Positions 45,633-55,889 of a stretch of 64,000 nucleotides of DNA are shown here, piece by piece (the stretch's first letter is position 1; every line of letters starts with the position of its first letter). A program made the position numbers and the translations under genes. Origin of the DNA: Mycobacterium sp. 852002-40037_SCH5390672 (GTDB lineage: Bacteria; Actinomycetota; Actinomycetes; Mycobacteriales; Mycobacteriaceae); NCBI RefSeq assembly GCF_001665875.1, contig NZ_LZTA01000079.1, positions 1 to 64,000 on the forward strand, read 5' to 3'. Below the pieces are notes generated by a model, which saw only the letters and a program-made list of their open reading frames with translations, did no database searches and was not told where the DNA came from.

Positions 45633-46648
45633 TGCGCTCCCACCAGATCGAGACGATGAGATGAACCGCCCAGCAGCCGGGACAGGTCCTTGATCGTGGA
45701 GTAGTACCGGTGCATCGGATAGGTGATGTCCATGCCCATCCCGCCGTGCAGGTGATGGCAGAGCTGCATCACCGGCGGCGCCTGTGAGGTGATCCAGTAG
45801 CCCAGGACATCCAGGTCGTCTTGTACTTGTGGGGCGGATCCGCCCCGTTCCGACAGCCCCCAGGCGACCGACTTCGCCGCCAGATCGATGGTGCGCGAGG
45901 CGATGTAGACCTCGGCGAGCTGCGCGGCCACGGTCTGGAACGTCGACAGCGGCTTGCCGAACTGCTTGCGGTTGGCCACGTAGTCGGCCGTGAGACGCAG
46001 CGCCCCGGCCACCAGGCCGTCGACGTAGGCACCGTTGGCGGCCAGCACCAACTGGTTGACCCGGGGCGCCCCAGCGCCCGCCAATACGTCGGAGTCTTCG
46101 ACCGCGACGTCGGCGAACGTGACCGTGCACTCCTGGGAGTCGTTCGAGGTCGGCGTTTGAACCACCTCGACGCCGTTGGCCTTCGGCGACACCACGACCA
46201 CCGCGCTGTCGGCGGTGACGATGATCCAATCCGCTTGTCCGGCATAGCCAACGCCGACCTTGGTGCCCGACAACCGGCCGTTGGCGAACGTGGTCGAGGG
46301 CCGGTCCGGCAGCGCGGTACCCGGCTCGTTGAGCGCAGCGGTCAGGACGGCGCCCTTGGGGACGTCGGCCAAAAACCGATCTTGTTGTTCGTCGGAAGCC
46401 AGGTCAACCAGCGCCAGCACGCCGAAACCCAGCGTGGTCAGGGCCGGCGTGATGGCGCCGTGGCGACCGATCTCGGTCAGCACGGTGGCGACCTCGAGCA
46501 GACCCACGCCGTCGCCGCCGAGACGCTCGGGCACCGGTAATGCCGTCACACCCCCGTTGACCAACGCGTCCCAGCTCAATTCACGCTCGAACACGGACGT
46601 CACCACATCGGCGACGGCCTGTTGCGTCGCAGTGAGATCGAAGTCCAT
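45623..46648 (-). CDS. fadE28: FadE28 (ChsE1), partner steroid acyl-CoA dehydrogenase subunit
   Basis: 341 aa. Shorter acyl-CoA dehydrogenase that pairs with FadE29 as alpha2beta2. C-terminal MQLCHHLHGGMGMDITYPMHRYY is typical of the partner subunit. Overlaps fadE29 by ten bases and the cyp125 stop by one (TGATG), so expression is coupled along the operon. Confidence 0.94.
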   Translation of the reverse strand: MDFDLTATQQAVADVVTSVFERELSWDALVNGGVTALPVPERLGGDGVGLLEVATVLTEIGRHGAITPALTTLGFGVLALVDLASDEQQDRFLADVPKGAVLTAALNEPGTALPDRPSTTFANGRLSGTKVGVGYAGQADWIIVTADSAVVVVSPKANGVEVVQTPTSNDSQECTVTFADVAVEDSDVLAGAGAPRVNQLVLAANGAYVDGLVAGALRLTADYVANRKQFGKPLSTFQTVAAQLAEVYIASRTIDLAAKSVAWGLSERGGSAPQVQDDLDVLGYWITSQAPPVMQLCHHLHGGMGMDITYPMHRYYSTIKDLSRLLGGSSHRLDLVGAQCS

Positions 46649-47898
46649 CAGGACTTCACCGCGGCTTTCCCGGCGTAGTCGACCTGCCAGTGCTTGATGC
46701 CGTTGAGCCAGCCCGACCGCAACCGCTCGGGCTCACCGACCGGCTTGAGGTCCGGCATGTGATCGGCGACCGCGTTGAAGATCAAGTTGATGGTCATGCG
46801 GGCCAGGTTCGCGCCGATGCAGTAGTGGGCGCCGGTGCCGCCGAAGCCGACATGCGGATTCGGGTCGCGCAGGATGTTGAAGCTGTGCGGGTCCTCGAAA
46901 ACCTCTTCGTCGAAATTGGCCGACCGGTACGACATCACCACCCGCTGGCCCTTCTTGATCTGCACGCCGGCCAACTCGGTGTCCTCGCTGGCGGTGCGCT
47001 GGAAGGCCGAAACCGGAGTGGCCCAACGGATGATCTCGTCGGCCGTGGTTGCCGGGCGCTCCTTCTTGAAGAGCTCCCATTGATCGGGGTTGTTCGCCAT
47101 GGCGATCATGCCGTGCGTGATCGAGTTGCGCGTGGTCTCGTTGCCCGCCACCGCCAGCATGACCACGAAGAAACCGAACTCGTCGTCGGAGAGCTTCTCG
47201 CCGTCGATGTCGGCCTGGATGAGTGTGGTGACGATGTCGTCGGTGGGGTTCTTGCCCCGCTCCTCGGCCATGGCCATCGCGTACGTGATCAGCTCCATCG
47301 ACGACTGTGCCGGATCGACGTGGGCGTACTCGGGGTCGGTGCCACCGGTCATCTCGTTGGACCAGCGGAAGAGCTTGTCGCGGTCCTCCTGGGGAACGCC
47401 GAGCAGACCCGCGATGGCTTGCAGCGGCAGCTCGCACGAGACCTCCTCGACGAAGTCGCCGCTACCCTCGGTCGCCGCGGTCTTGGCGATGTTCTGGGCC
47501 CGCTGAGCCAGTTCGGCTTCCAGCCGCCCGATCGCCCGCGGGGTGAACCCGCGGGAGATGATCTTGCGCAGCCGGGTGTGGTGCGGTGCGTCCATGTTCA
47601 GCATGACGCTGCGCTGCAGTTCGACCTGCTCGCGCTTCATCTCCGGCGGCCAGGTCGGGATGGCGCCGTTCATCCAGCTGGAGAAGATGTCGCTGCGCTT
47701 GGACACCTCCTTGACGTCGGCGTGCTTGGTGACGAGCCAGTATCCGTGGTCCTCGAATCCACCCGCGCCATTCGGGATGTCAACCCAGTGGATCGGCTCT
47801 GCCTTGCGCAGCTGGGCGAGTTCCTCGACGGGCAATCCGGCAAGGTTGACGTCGGGGTCCAGAAAGTCGAAGTCGGCGGGAATGTTGGGGGGTGCCAT
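46648..47898 (-). CDS. cyp125: CYP125, sterol C26-hydroxylase/oxidase
   Basis: 416 aa P450. I-helix AVAGNETTRNSI and heme loop FGGTGAHYCIGANLAR with the Cys ligand. CYP125 starts side-chain degradation by oxidising C26/27 of cholestenone to the acid. First gene of cyp125-fadE28-fadE29-chsH2-chsH1-ltp2 (the intracellular growth operon of M. tuberculosis). Two KstR boxes lie in the 132-base gap to fadA5. Confidence 0.96.
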   Translation of the reverse strand: MAPPNIPADFDFLDPDVNLAGLPVEELAQLRKAEPIHWVDIPNGAGGFEDHGYWLVTKHADVKEVSKRSDIFSSWMNGAIPTWPPEMKREQVELQRSVMLNMDAPHHTRLRKIISRGFTPRAIGRLEAELAQRAQNIAKTAATEGSGDFVEEVSCELPLQAIAGLLGVPQEDRDKLFRWSNEMTGGTDPEYAHVDPAQSSMELITYAMAMAEERGKNPTDDIVTTLIQADIDGEKLSDDEFGFFVVMLAVAGNETTRNSITHGMIAMANNPDQWELFKKERPATTADEIIRWATPVSAFQRTASEDTELAGVQIKKGQRVVMSYRSANFDEEVFEDPHSFNILRDPNPHVGFGGTGAHYCIGANLARMTINLIFNAVADHMPDLKPVGEPERLRSGWLNGIKHWQVDYAGKAAVKS

Positions 47899-47927
47899 GT
47901 AGGGTGTGCTCCTTTTACAACACTAAT

Positions 47928-47941
47928 TGCAACGTGTTCTA
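47928..47941. promoter_or_regulatory. KstR operator for cyp125
   Basis: TGCAACGTGTTCTA, core AACgtGTT, 29 bases upstream of the cyp125 start. Confidence 0.85.
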
Positions 47942-48006
47942 GTTCCAGTAAAACACGCCTCGTAGGCAGATAAAAGGCAGGTCACCATCCTCGCTTGTCA
48001 GAGTAA

Positions 48007-48020
48007 TGAAACGTGTTCTA
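48007..48020. promoter_or_regulatory. KstR operator for fadA5
   Basis: TGAAACGTGTTCTA, core AACgtGTT, ten bases before the fadA5 ATG. Confidence 0.85.
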
Positions 48021-48021
48021 G

Positions 48022-49194
<1,173 letters not shown>

Positions 49195-49217
49195 CGCTCG
49201 ATCATTTCCAGCTTCCG

Positions 49218-50118
<901 letters not shown>

Positions 50119-50157
50119 CGTTTCCCGTGGCCCAGGCGGGGAATCATCCGGGGCAAG

Positions 50158-50610
50158 ATGTCCCACCGTCGCTGGATTCGTAACTCGCGCCCGATTGCGC
50201 TGCTGCTCAAGTATTTCGCGCGTGCGCATATCTGGGCGTACCAACGAACGAACGGCAAGATCGGTGCCAAGCTGGTGCGGTTCCCGGCGGCCTTGCTGAC
50301 CACCACCGGGCGCAGGTCCGACGAGCCCCGAACCACGGCAACGCTGTACCTGCGCGACGGCGACCGGGTGATCGTGCCCGCGTCCTTCGGCGGGCGCGAC
50401 GAAGATCCGTTGTGGTACCTCAACCTCAAAGAGAACCCCGACGTGCGGGTACAGATCCGCGCCCAGCACCTGGACTTGGTCGCCCGCGACGCGACCAACG
50501 CTGAGCGCGAACGGTATTGGCCACGATTGACGCGAATGTATCCGCCCTATCGCAAGTATCGCGAGGCCGCCGACCGGGTCATCCCGCTCGTAGTGTGCGA
50601 ACCGCGCTAG
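50158..50610 (+). CDS. Second Ddn-type deazaflavin reductase (tandem paralogue)
   Basis: 150 aa, 39 bases after ddn and clearly related to it along the full length: [60 protein letters not shown]. The F420 segment Ser is kept (PASFGG) and the pocket has Tyr at YPPY. I recall no second copy at this place in M. tuberculosis. It overlaps the 3' end of the convergent SDR gene by four bases. It could differ from Ddn in its quinone or drug substrate. Confidence 0.88.
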   Translation: MSHRRWIRNSRPIALLLKYFARAHIWAYQRTNGKIGAKLVRFPAALLTTTGRRSDEPRTTATLYLRDGDRVIVPASFGGRDEDPLWYLNLKENPDVRVQIRAQHLDLVARDATNAERERYWPRLTRMYPPYRKYREAADRVIPLVVCEPR

Positions 50611-51521
50611 GCGCCGTAAACCGGGACCGGCCGGCGCGCCTTGGCGAGCAGGTCGGCGACGACACGTCCCAATTCCGCGGGATCCCACCTCGCGCCCTTG
50701 TCGATCTCCGGTCCGTGGGCCCAGCCCTCGGCGACGCGGATCTTGCCGCCCTCGACCTCGAACACCTTGCCGGTGACATCGCGGGATTCGGCACTGCCCA
50801 ACCAGACCACCAGCGGCGAGATGTTTTCCGGCGCCATGGCGTCGAAATCCTGGTCCTGCGTCGCCATCATCTCGGCGAACACGGTCTCGGTCATCCGGGT
50901 GCGGGCCGAGGGCGCGATGGCGTTGACGGTGACGCCGTAACGCCCCATCTCGGCGGCGCCGACCAGCGTCAACGCCGCGATGCCCGCCTTGGCGGCACTG
51001 TAGTTGCCCTGCCCGACGCTGCCCTGCAGGCCGGCACCCGAACTGGTGTTGATGATCCGGGCGTCAATGTCTTTCGGGGCTTTTCCCTCTTTGGACAGAC
51101 GCCGCCAGTACGACGCGGCGTGGCGCATCATGGCGAAGTGACCCTTGAGGTGCACGGCGATGACGGCGTCGAACTCCTCTTCGCTGGTGTTCGCCATCAT
51201 CCGATCGCGCACGATCCCGGCGTTGTTCACCAAAATGTCCAGCCCGCCGAATGTTTCGACGGCGGTCTGGATCAGGCTCGCCGCCTGGTCCCAATCGGCG
51301 ATGTTGGATCCGTCGGCGACGGCTTCGCCACCGGCGGCGGTGATCTCGTCGACGACACCCTGAGCGGCGCTGCCGCCGCCGGCCGGTGAACCATCAAGGC
51401 CCACCCCGATGTCGTTGACCACCACCCGTGCCCCTTCCTCGGCGAAGGCCAGCGCGTGCGCGCGACCGATGCCGCCGCCCGCTCCGGTGACGATGACGAC
51501 GCGGCCGTCAACCACTCCCAT
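50607..51521 (-). CDS. SDR dehydrogenase (Rv3548c homologue)
   Basis: 304 aa from the ATG at 51521 with AGAGGAG upstream; same length as Rv3548c. SDR motifs TGAGGGIG (12-19), NNAG, Ser161, Tyr174 and Lys178, and the C-terminal extension typical of hydroxyacyl-CoA dehydrogenases related to Hsd4A. Probably oxidises a hydroxyacyl-CoA in C/D-ring degradation. Second gene of a minus-strand pair whose promoter carries a KstR2 box. Confidence 0.9.
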   Translation of the reverse strand: MGVVDGRVVIVTGAGGGIGRAHALAFAEEGARVVVNDIGVGLDGSPAGGGSAAQGVVDEITAAGGEAVADGSNIADWDQAASLIQTAVETFGGLDILVNNAGIVRDRMMANTSEEEFDAVIAVHLKGHFAMMRHAASYWRRLSKEGKAPKDIDARIINTSSGAGLQGSVGQGNYSAAKAGIAALTLVGAAEMGRYGVTVNAIAPSARTRMTETVFAEMMATQDQDFDAMAPENISPLVVWLGSAESRDVTGKVFEVEGGKIRVAEGWAHGPEIDKGARWDPAELGRVVADLLAKARRPVPVYGA

Positions 51522-51535
51522 ATCTGTTGTCTCCT

Positions 51536-52321
51536 CTACTTGATCGCGCTCGCGTTGGTGGTGGCCAGATAGTGCGGCGGCTCGCCACCGCCGTGCACCT
51601 CTAGCGAGGCCCCGCTGATGTAGGACGCCGCGTCGGATGCCAGGAATGCTGCGGCCCAACCGATGTCGGCTGGCTCGGCCAGCCGGCCGAGCGGCACGTT
51701 CTTGGAGATCGCGGCGATGGACTCGGCGTCACCATAGAACAGTTCGGACTGCTCGGTCTCCACCATGCCGACCACACAGGCGTTCACCCGGACCTTCGGC
51801 CCCCACTCCACGGCCAGCGTCTGCGTGATGCTTTCCAGGCCCGCCTTGGCCGCCCCGTACGCGCCGGTTCCCGGGGATGGCCGACGGCCGGACAGACTGC
51901 AGATGTTGACGATCGAGCCACCCTGCTGCTGGCTTTGCATGTGAGCGTTCGCGTGCTGCGAAACCGACAGCGCACCAAGCAGATTGAGCTCGATGATCTT
52001 GCGGTTGAACTTGGCGCTGGACTCCGCGGTCAGCACGTAGGGCGATCCGCCGGCGTTGTTGACGACGACGTCGAGGCGCCCGTGCCGGTCCACGATGGTG
52101 TCGATCAATCCTTTGACGGCGTCGTCGTCGCGGACGTCGCAGGAGTGGAATTCATACGGCAGTCCCTCGACCGCGCGCCGCGCGCAGGTGACGACGGTGG
52201 CGCCTTGCTGGGCGAAAACGGAGCTGATGCCGGCACCCACCCCGCGAACACCGCCGGTGACGAGAACCACCCGCCCGGCCAGCCCCAAGTTGATGGCGTC
52301 GGATGCTTCGGCGCGAGTCAC
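51536..52321 (-). CDS. SDR dehydrogenase (Rv3549c homologue)
   Basis: 261 aa from a GTG at 52321. SDR motifs TGGVRGVG (22-29), NNAGG, Ser142, Tyr155, Lys159. Belongs to the KstR2 set in M. tuberculosis; the step is not established. It lies 14 bases before the Rv3548c homologue and is divergent from echA20, with a KstR2 box 15 bases upstream of its start, suggesting a short or absent leader. Confidence 0.9.
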   Translation of the reverse strand: MTRAEASDAINLGLAGRVVLVTGGVRGVGAGISSVFAQQGATVVTCARRAVEGLPYEFHSCDVRDDDAVKGLIDTIVDRHGRLDVVVNNAGGSPYVLTAESSAKFNRKIIELNLLGALSVSQHANAHMQSQQQGGSIVNICSLSGRRPSPGTGAYGAAKAGLESITQTLAVEWGPKVRVNACVVGMVETEQSELFYGDAESIAAISKNVPLGRLAEPADIGWAAAFLASDAASYISGASLEVHGGGEPPHYLATTNASAIK

Positions 52322-52336
52322 TGTGCTAGCGTACCA

Positions 52337-52350
52337 AGCAAGTGCTTGCT
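52337..52350. promoter_or_regulatory. KstR2 operator between the Rv3549c homologue and echA20
   Basis: AGCAAGTGCTTGCT, a perfect palindrome in its CAAG..CTTG arms, fits the KstR2 pattern AnCAAGnnCTTGnT and lies between two divergent operons of the HIP pathway. Confidence 0.88.
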
Positions 52351-52381
52351 TAGGTAGTTACCCCCACAAGGAAGTGGCACC

Positions 52382-53140
52382 TTGCCCATCACATCCACAA
52401 CCACCGAACCGGGCATCGTCGCGGTTACCGTCGACTTCCCGCCCGTCAATGCCATCCCGTCGCGCGGCTGGTTCGAACTTGCCGACACCATCACGGCCGC
52501 GGGTCATGACCCCAAGACCCACGTGGTGATCCTGCGCGCCGAGGGCCGCGGCTTCAACGCCGGGGTCGACATCAAGGAGATGCAGCGCACCGAGGGATTC
52601 GCCGCGCTGATCGACGCCAACCGCGGCTGCTTCGCCGCGTTCCGCGCGGTGTACGAGTGCGCGGTGCCCGTCGTCGCGGCCGTGAACGGATTCTGCGTGG
52701 GCGGCGGCATCGGATTGGTCGGCAACTCCGACGTCATCGTGGCCTCCGACGACGCCACCTTCGGGCTGCCGGAGGTGGAACGCGGCGCCCTCGGCGCGGC
52801 CACCCATCTGTCCCGGCTGGTGCCCCAGCACCTGATGCGGCGATTGTTCTTCACCGCCGCCACGGTCGACGCCGCCACCCTGCACCACTTCGGTTCGGTG
52901 CACGAGGTGGTGCCGCGCGACGAGCTGGACGAGGCCGCGTTGCGGGTCGCGCGCGACATCGCCGCCAAGGACACCCGCGTCATCCGGGCCGCCAAGGAGG
53001 CGCTGAATCTGATCGACGTCCAGCGGGTCAACTCGAGTTACCGCATGGAGCAAGGCTTTACGTTCGAGCTCAATCTTGCCGGGGTGTCCGACGAGCACCG
53101 CGACGCGTTCGCCGGCACGACGAAGGGTGAGAAGTCGTGA
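52382..53140 (+). CDS. echA20: EchA20, ring-D cleaving enoyl-CoA hydratase-family hydrolase
   Basis: 252 aa from a TTG at 52382 with AAGGAAG upstream. Crotonase fold; FNAGVDIKEMQRTEGF and GFCVGGGIGLVGNSDVIVASDDATFGLPEV are the two oxyanion-hole segments. EchA20 opens ring D of the HIP-derived CoA thioester. First gene of echA20-ipdA-ipdB-ipdC; the stop overlaps the ipdA start (GTGA). Confidence 0.93.
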   Translation: MPITSTTTEPGIVAVTVDFPPVNAIPSRGWFELADTITAAGHDPKTHVVILRAEGRGFNAGVDIKEMQRTEGFAALIDANRGCFAAFRAVYECAVPVVAAVNGFCVGGGIGLVGNSDVIVASDDATFGLPEVERGALGAATHLSRLVPQHLMRRLFFTAATVDAATLHHFGSVHEVVPRDELDEAALRVARDIAAKDTRVIRAAKEALNLIDVQRVNSSYRMEQGFTFELNLAGVSDEHRDAFAGTTKGEKS

Positions 53141-54021
53141 GCGACAAGAGAACCACCGTCGACGACGCCGTCGCGCAATTGCGCAGCGGCATGACGATCG
53201 GTATCGGCGGCTGGGGCTCGCGGCGCAAACCCATGGCGTTCGTCCGTGCCCTGCTGCGCACCGACATCACCGACCTGACCGTGGTCACCTACGGCGGGCC
53301 CGACGTGGGCCTGCTGTGCTCGGCCGGCAAGGTCAAGCGCGTCTACTACGGATTCGTCTCGCTGGACTCCCCGCCCTTCTACGACCCCTGGTTCGCCAAG
53401 GCCCGCGCCAATGGCGCGATCGAGGCCCGGGAGATGGATGAAGGCATGCTGCGCTGCGGTCTGCAGGCCGCCGCGCAACGCCTGCCGTTCCTGCCGATTC
53501 GGGCGGGGCTGGGCAGCTCGGTCCCGGACTTCTGGGACGGTGAGCTGCAGACGGTCACCAGCCCGTATCCGGCACCCGGCGGGGGGCACGAGACCCTGAT
53601 CGCGATGCCGGCGCTGCGCCTGGACGCCGCGTTCGCCCACCTCAATCTGGGTGACGTGCAAGGCAATGCGGCCTACACCGGCATCGACCCCTACTTCGAC
53701 GACCTGTTCCTGATGGCCGCCGAGAAGCGCTTCCTGTCGGTGGAGCGCGTCGTTTCCACCCAGGAGTTGGTCAAGGCGGTCCCCCCGCAGGCGCTGCTGG
53801 TGAACCGCATGATGGTCGACGGCGTCGTCGAGGCTCCCGGCGGTGCCCACTTCACCACCGCCGCACCGGATTACGGCCGTGACGAGAAGTTCCAGCGGCA
53901 TTACGCCGAAGCGGCTTCGACGGATGAGGGTTGGCAGCAGTTCGTGCAAACCTTCCTGTCGGGCGGCGAAGACGACTATCAGGCGGCCGTGCGCGCTTTC
54001 ATCCAGGAGGCTTCTTCATGA
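53137..54021 (+). CDS. ipdA: IpdA, alpha subunit of ring-C hydrolase
   Basis: 294 aa, GTG start in a 4-base overlap with echA20. Class I CoA-transferase fold (GIGGWGSRRKPMAFVRALLR; LVNRMMVDGVVEAPGGAHFTT). IpdAB resembles CoA transferases but hydrolyses the C-ring of COCHEA-CoA. Partner IpdB follows with a 4-base overlap. Confidence 0.94.
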   Translation: MSDKRTTVDDAVAQLRSGMTIGIGGWGSRRKPMAFVRALLRTDITDLTVVTYGGPDVGLLCSAGKVKRVYYGFVSLDSPPFYDPWFAKARANGAIEAREMDEGMLRCGLQAAAQRLPFLPIRAGLGSSVPDFWDGELQTVTSPYPAPGGGHETLIAMPALRLDAAFAHLNLGDVQGNAAYTGIDPYFDDLFLMAAEKRFLSVERVVSTQELVKAVPPQALLVNRMMVDGVVEAPGGAHFTTAAPDYGRDEKFQRHYAEAASTDEGWQQFVQTFLSGGEDDYQAAVRAFIQEASS

Positions 54022-54770
54022 GCGGCGAAGCGATCACCCGACCCGAGATCTGCGCAGTCGCCTGTGCCGAATTGTTCCGGGACGCCGGCGAGATCATGGT
54101 CAGCCCCATGACGAACATGGCCTCGGTCGGCGCGCGTCTGGCCCGGTTGACCTTTTCGCCGGACATCCTGCTGACCGACGGCGAGGCGCAGCTGCTGGCC
54201 GAGACCCCGGCTCTGGGCGCGTCCGCCCCCGTCGAGGGCTGGATGCCGTTCGCCCGGGTTTTCGAAACCCTGGCGTGGGGCCGGCGCCACGTGGTGATGG
54301 GCGCCAATCAGGTTGACCGCTTTGGCAATCAGAACATCTCGGCGTTCGGCCCGCTGCAGCAACCCAAACGCCAGATGTTCGGCGTCCGCGGTGCGCCCGG
54401 CAACGCCATCAACCACGCCACCAGCTACTGGGTGGGCAACCACTCCAAGCGGGTGTTCTGCGAGAAGGTCGACATCGTCTGCGGAATCGGCTGGGACAAT
54501 GTGGACGCCGACAATCCGGCGTTTCGCTTCGCCAACACCTATCGCGTGGTGTCCAACCTCGGCGTGTTCGACTTCGACGGCCCCGAGCGCAGCATGCGGG
54601 CGGTGTCCCTGCATCCCGGCGTTTCGGCCGACGAGGTCGCCGAGAACACCTCGTTCGAGCTGCACGGCCTGGACGGCGCCGCGGAGACCAGGCTGCCGAC
54701 CGACGATGAGCTCCGCCTGATCCGAGAGGTCATCGATCCGAAGGCGCTGCGCGACAGAGAGATCCGTTGA
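54018..54770 (+). CDS. ipdB: IpdB, beta subunit of ring-C hydrolase
   Basis: 250 aa from the ATG at 54018 (ATGA overlap with the ipdA stop), same length as M. tuberculosis IpdB. CoA-transferase-like fold; ANQVDRFGNQNISAFG and RGAPGNAINHATSYW are family landmarks. Works with IpdA. A longer reading from 53931 lies inside ipdA and was rejected. Confidence 0.94.
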   Translation: MSGEAITRPEICAVACAELFRDAGEIMVSPMTNMASVGARLARLTFSPDILLTDGEAQLLAETPALGASAPVEGWMPFARVFETLAWGRRHVVMGANQVDRFGNQNISAFGPLQQPKRQMFGVRGAPGNAINHATSYWVGNHSKRVFCEKVDIVCGIGWDNVDADNPAFRFANTYRVVSNLGVFDFDGPERSMRAVSLHPGVSADEVAENTSFELHGLDGAAETRLPTDDELRLIREVIDPKALRDREIR

Positions 54771-55840
54771 TGAAGCTGCGCACGCCGCTGACCGAGCTGG
54801 TCGGTGTCGAGCACCCGGTGGTCCAGACCGGGATGGGCTGGGTGGCCGGCGCCCGGCTGGTGTCCGCCACGGCCAACGCCGGCGGGCTCGGCATCCTGGC
54901 TTCGGCCACCATGACGCTGGACGAATTGGCGACCGCCATCGCCAAGGTCAAGGCCGCCACGGACAAGCCGTTCGGGGTGAACATCCGCGCCGACGCCGCC
55001 GACGCCGGCGACCGCGTCGACCTGATGATCCGCGAAGGCGTCAAGGTGGCGTCCTTCGCCCTGGCGCCCAAGCAGGAGCTCATCGCTCGGCTCAAAGATG
55101 CCGGAGCCGTGGTGATTCCGTCGATCGGCGCGGCCAAGCACGCCCGCAAGGTCGCGGGCTGGGGCGCCGACGCGATGATCGTGCAGGGCGGCGAGGGCGG
55201 TGGGCACACCGGACCGGTCGCCACGACGCTGCTGCTGCCCTCGGTGCTCGACGCCGTGCAGGGCAGCGGCATCCCGGTGATCGCGGCGGGCGGATTCTTC
55301 GACGGGCGCGGCCTGGCGGCCGCGCTGAGCTACGGCGCCGCCGGCGTGGCAATGGGAACCCGGTTCCTGCTCACCTCGGATTCGACTGTGCCGGAAGCTG
55401 TGAAGCGCCGTTACCTGGAGTCGGCGCTGGACGGCACGGTGGTCACCACCCGCGTCGACGGGATGCCGCATCGGGTGCTGCGTACCGGCCTGGTCGAGAA
55501 GCTGGAAGGCGGTTCGCCGGTGCGGGGTCTGACCGCGGCCGTGCGCAATGCCGCCAAGTTCAAGCACATGTCGCAGATGACCTGGCGGTCGATGATCAGC
55601 GACGGCCTCGCGATGCGCCACGGCAAGGAGCTGACCTGGTCGCAGGTGGTGATGGCGGCCAACACGCCAATGCTGTTGAAAGCCGGCCTCGTTGACGGCG
55701 ACACCGATGCCGGCGTACTGGCTTCCGGACAGGTGGCCGGCATTCTCGATGATCTGCCGTCATGCGCCGAGCTGATCGAGTCGATCGTGCGCGACGCCAT
55801 CGAGCACCTGCAAGCGGCATCCGGTTTCATCCAGGGCTAA
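54770..55840 (+). CDS. ipdC: IpdC, FMN-dependent enoyl/acyl-CoA reductase
   Basis: 356 aa from the ATG at 54770, which shares one base with the ipdB stop (a TTG one codon earlier is possible). Nitronate-monooxygenase-like TIM barrel: VQTGMGWVAGARLVSATANAGG at the N-terminus and the FMN phosphate site IVQGGEGGGHTGPVATT. IpdC acts in HIP degradation, where it is linked to removal of the C5 hydroxyl. Last gene of the operon. Confidence 0.92.
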   Translation: MKLRTPLTELVGVEHPVVQTGMGWVAGARLVSATANAGGLGILASATMTLDELATAIAKVKAATDKPFGVNIRADAADAGDRVDLMIREGVKVASFALAPKQELIARLKDAGAVVIPSIGAAKHARKVAGWGADAMIVQGGEGGGHTGPVATTLLLPSVLDAVQGSGIPVIAAGGFFDGRGLAAALSYGAAGVAMGTRFLLTSDSTVPEAVKRRYLESALDGTVVTTRVDGMPHRVLRTGLVEKLEGGSPVRGLTAAVRNAAKFKHMSQMTWRSMISDGLAMRHGKELTWSQVVMAANTPMLLKAGLVDGDTDAGVLASGQVAGILDDLPSCAELIESIVRDAIEHLQAASGFIQG

Positions 55841-55889
55841 CCGCATCAAAAGGGTTGCTGCGCGCCCGGGCGCGATGCGATACCAGCGC

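Noticed and set aside
45633..46229. N-terminal extension of fadE29 into fadE28
   Set aside because: Noncoding composition within an intact gene in another frame.
46690..47973. 427-codon plus-strand frame opposite cyp125
   Set aside because: Antisense to an intact P450 with a clear heme motif; composition is Val/Leu/Gly/Asp-rich as in GC-driven shadow frames.
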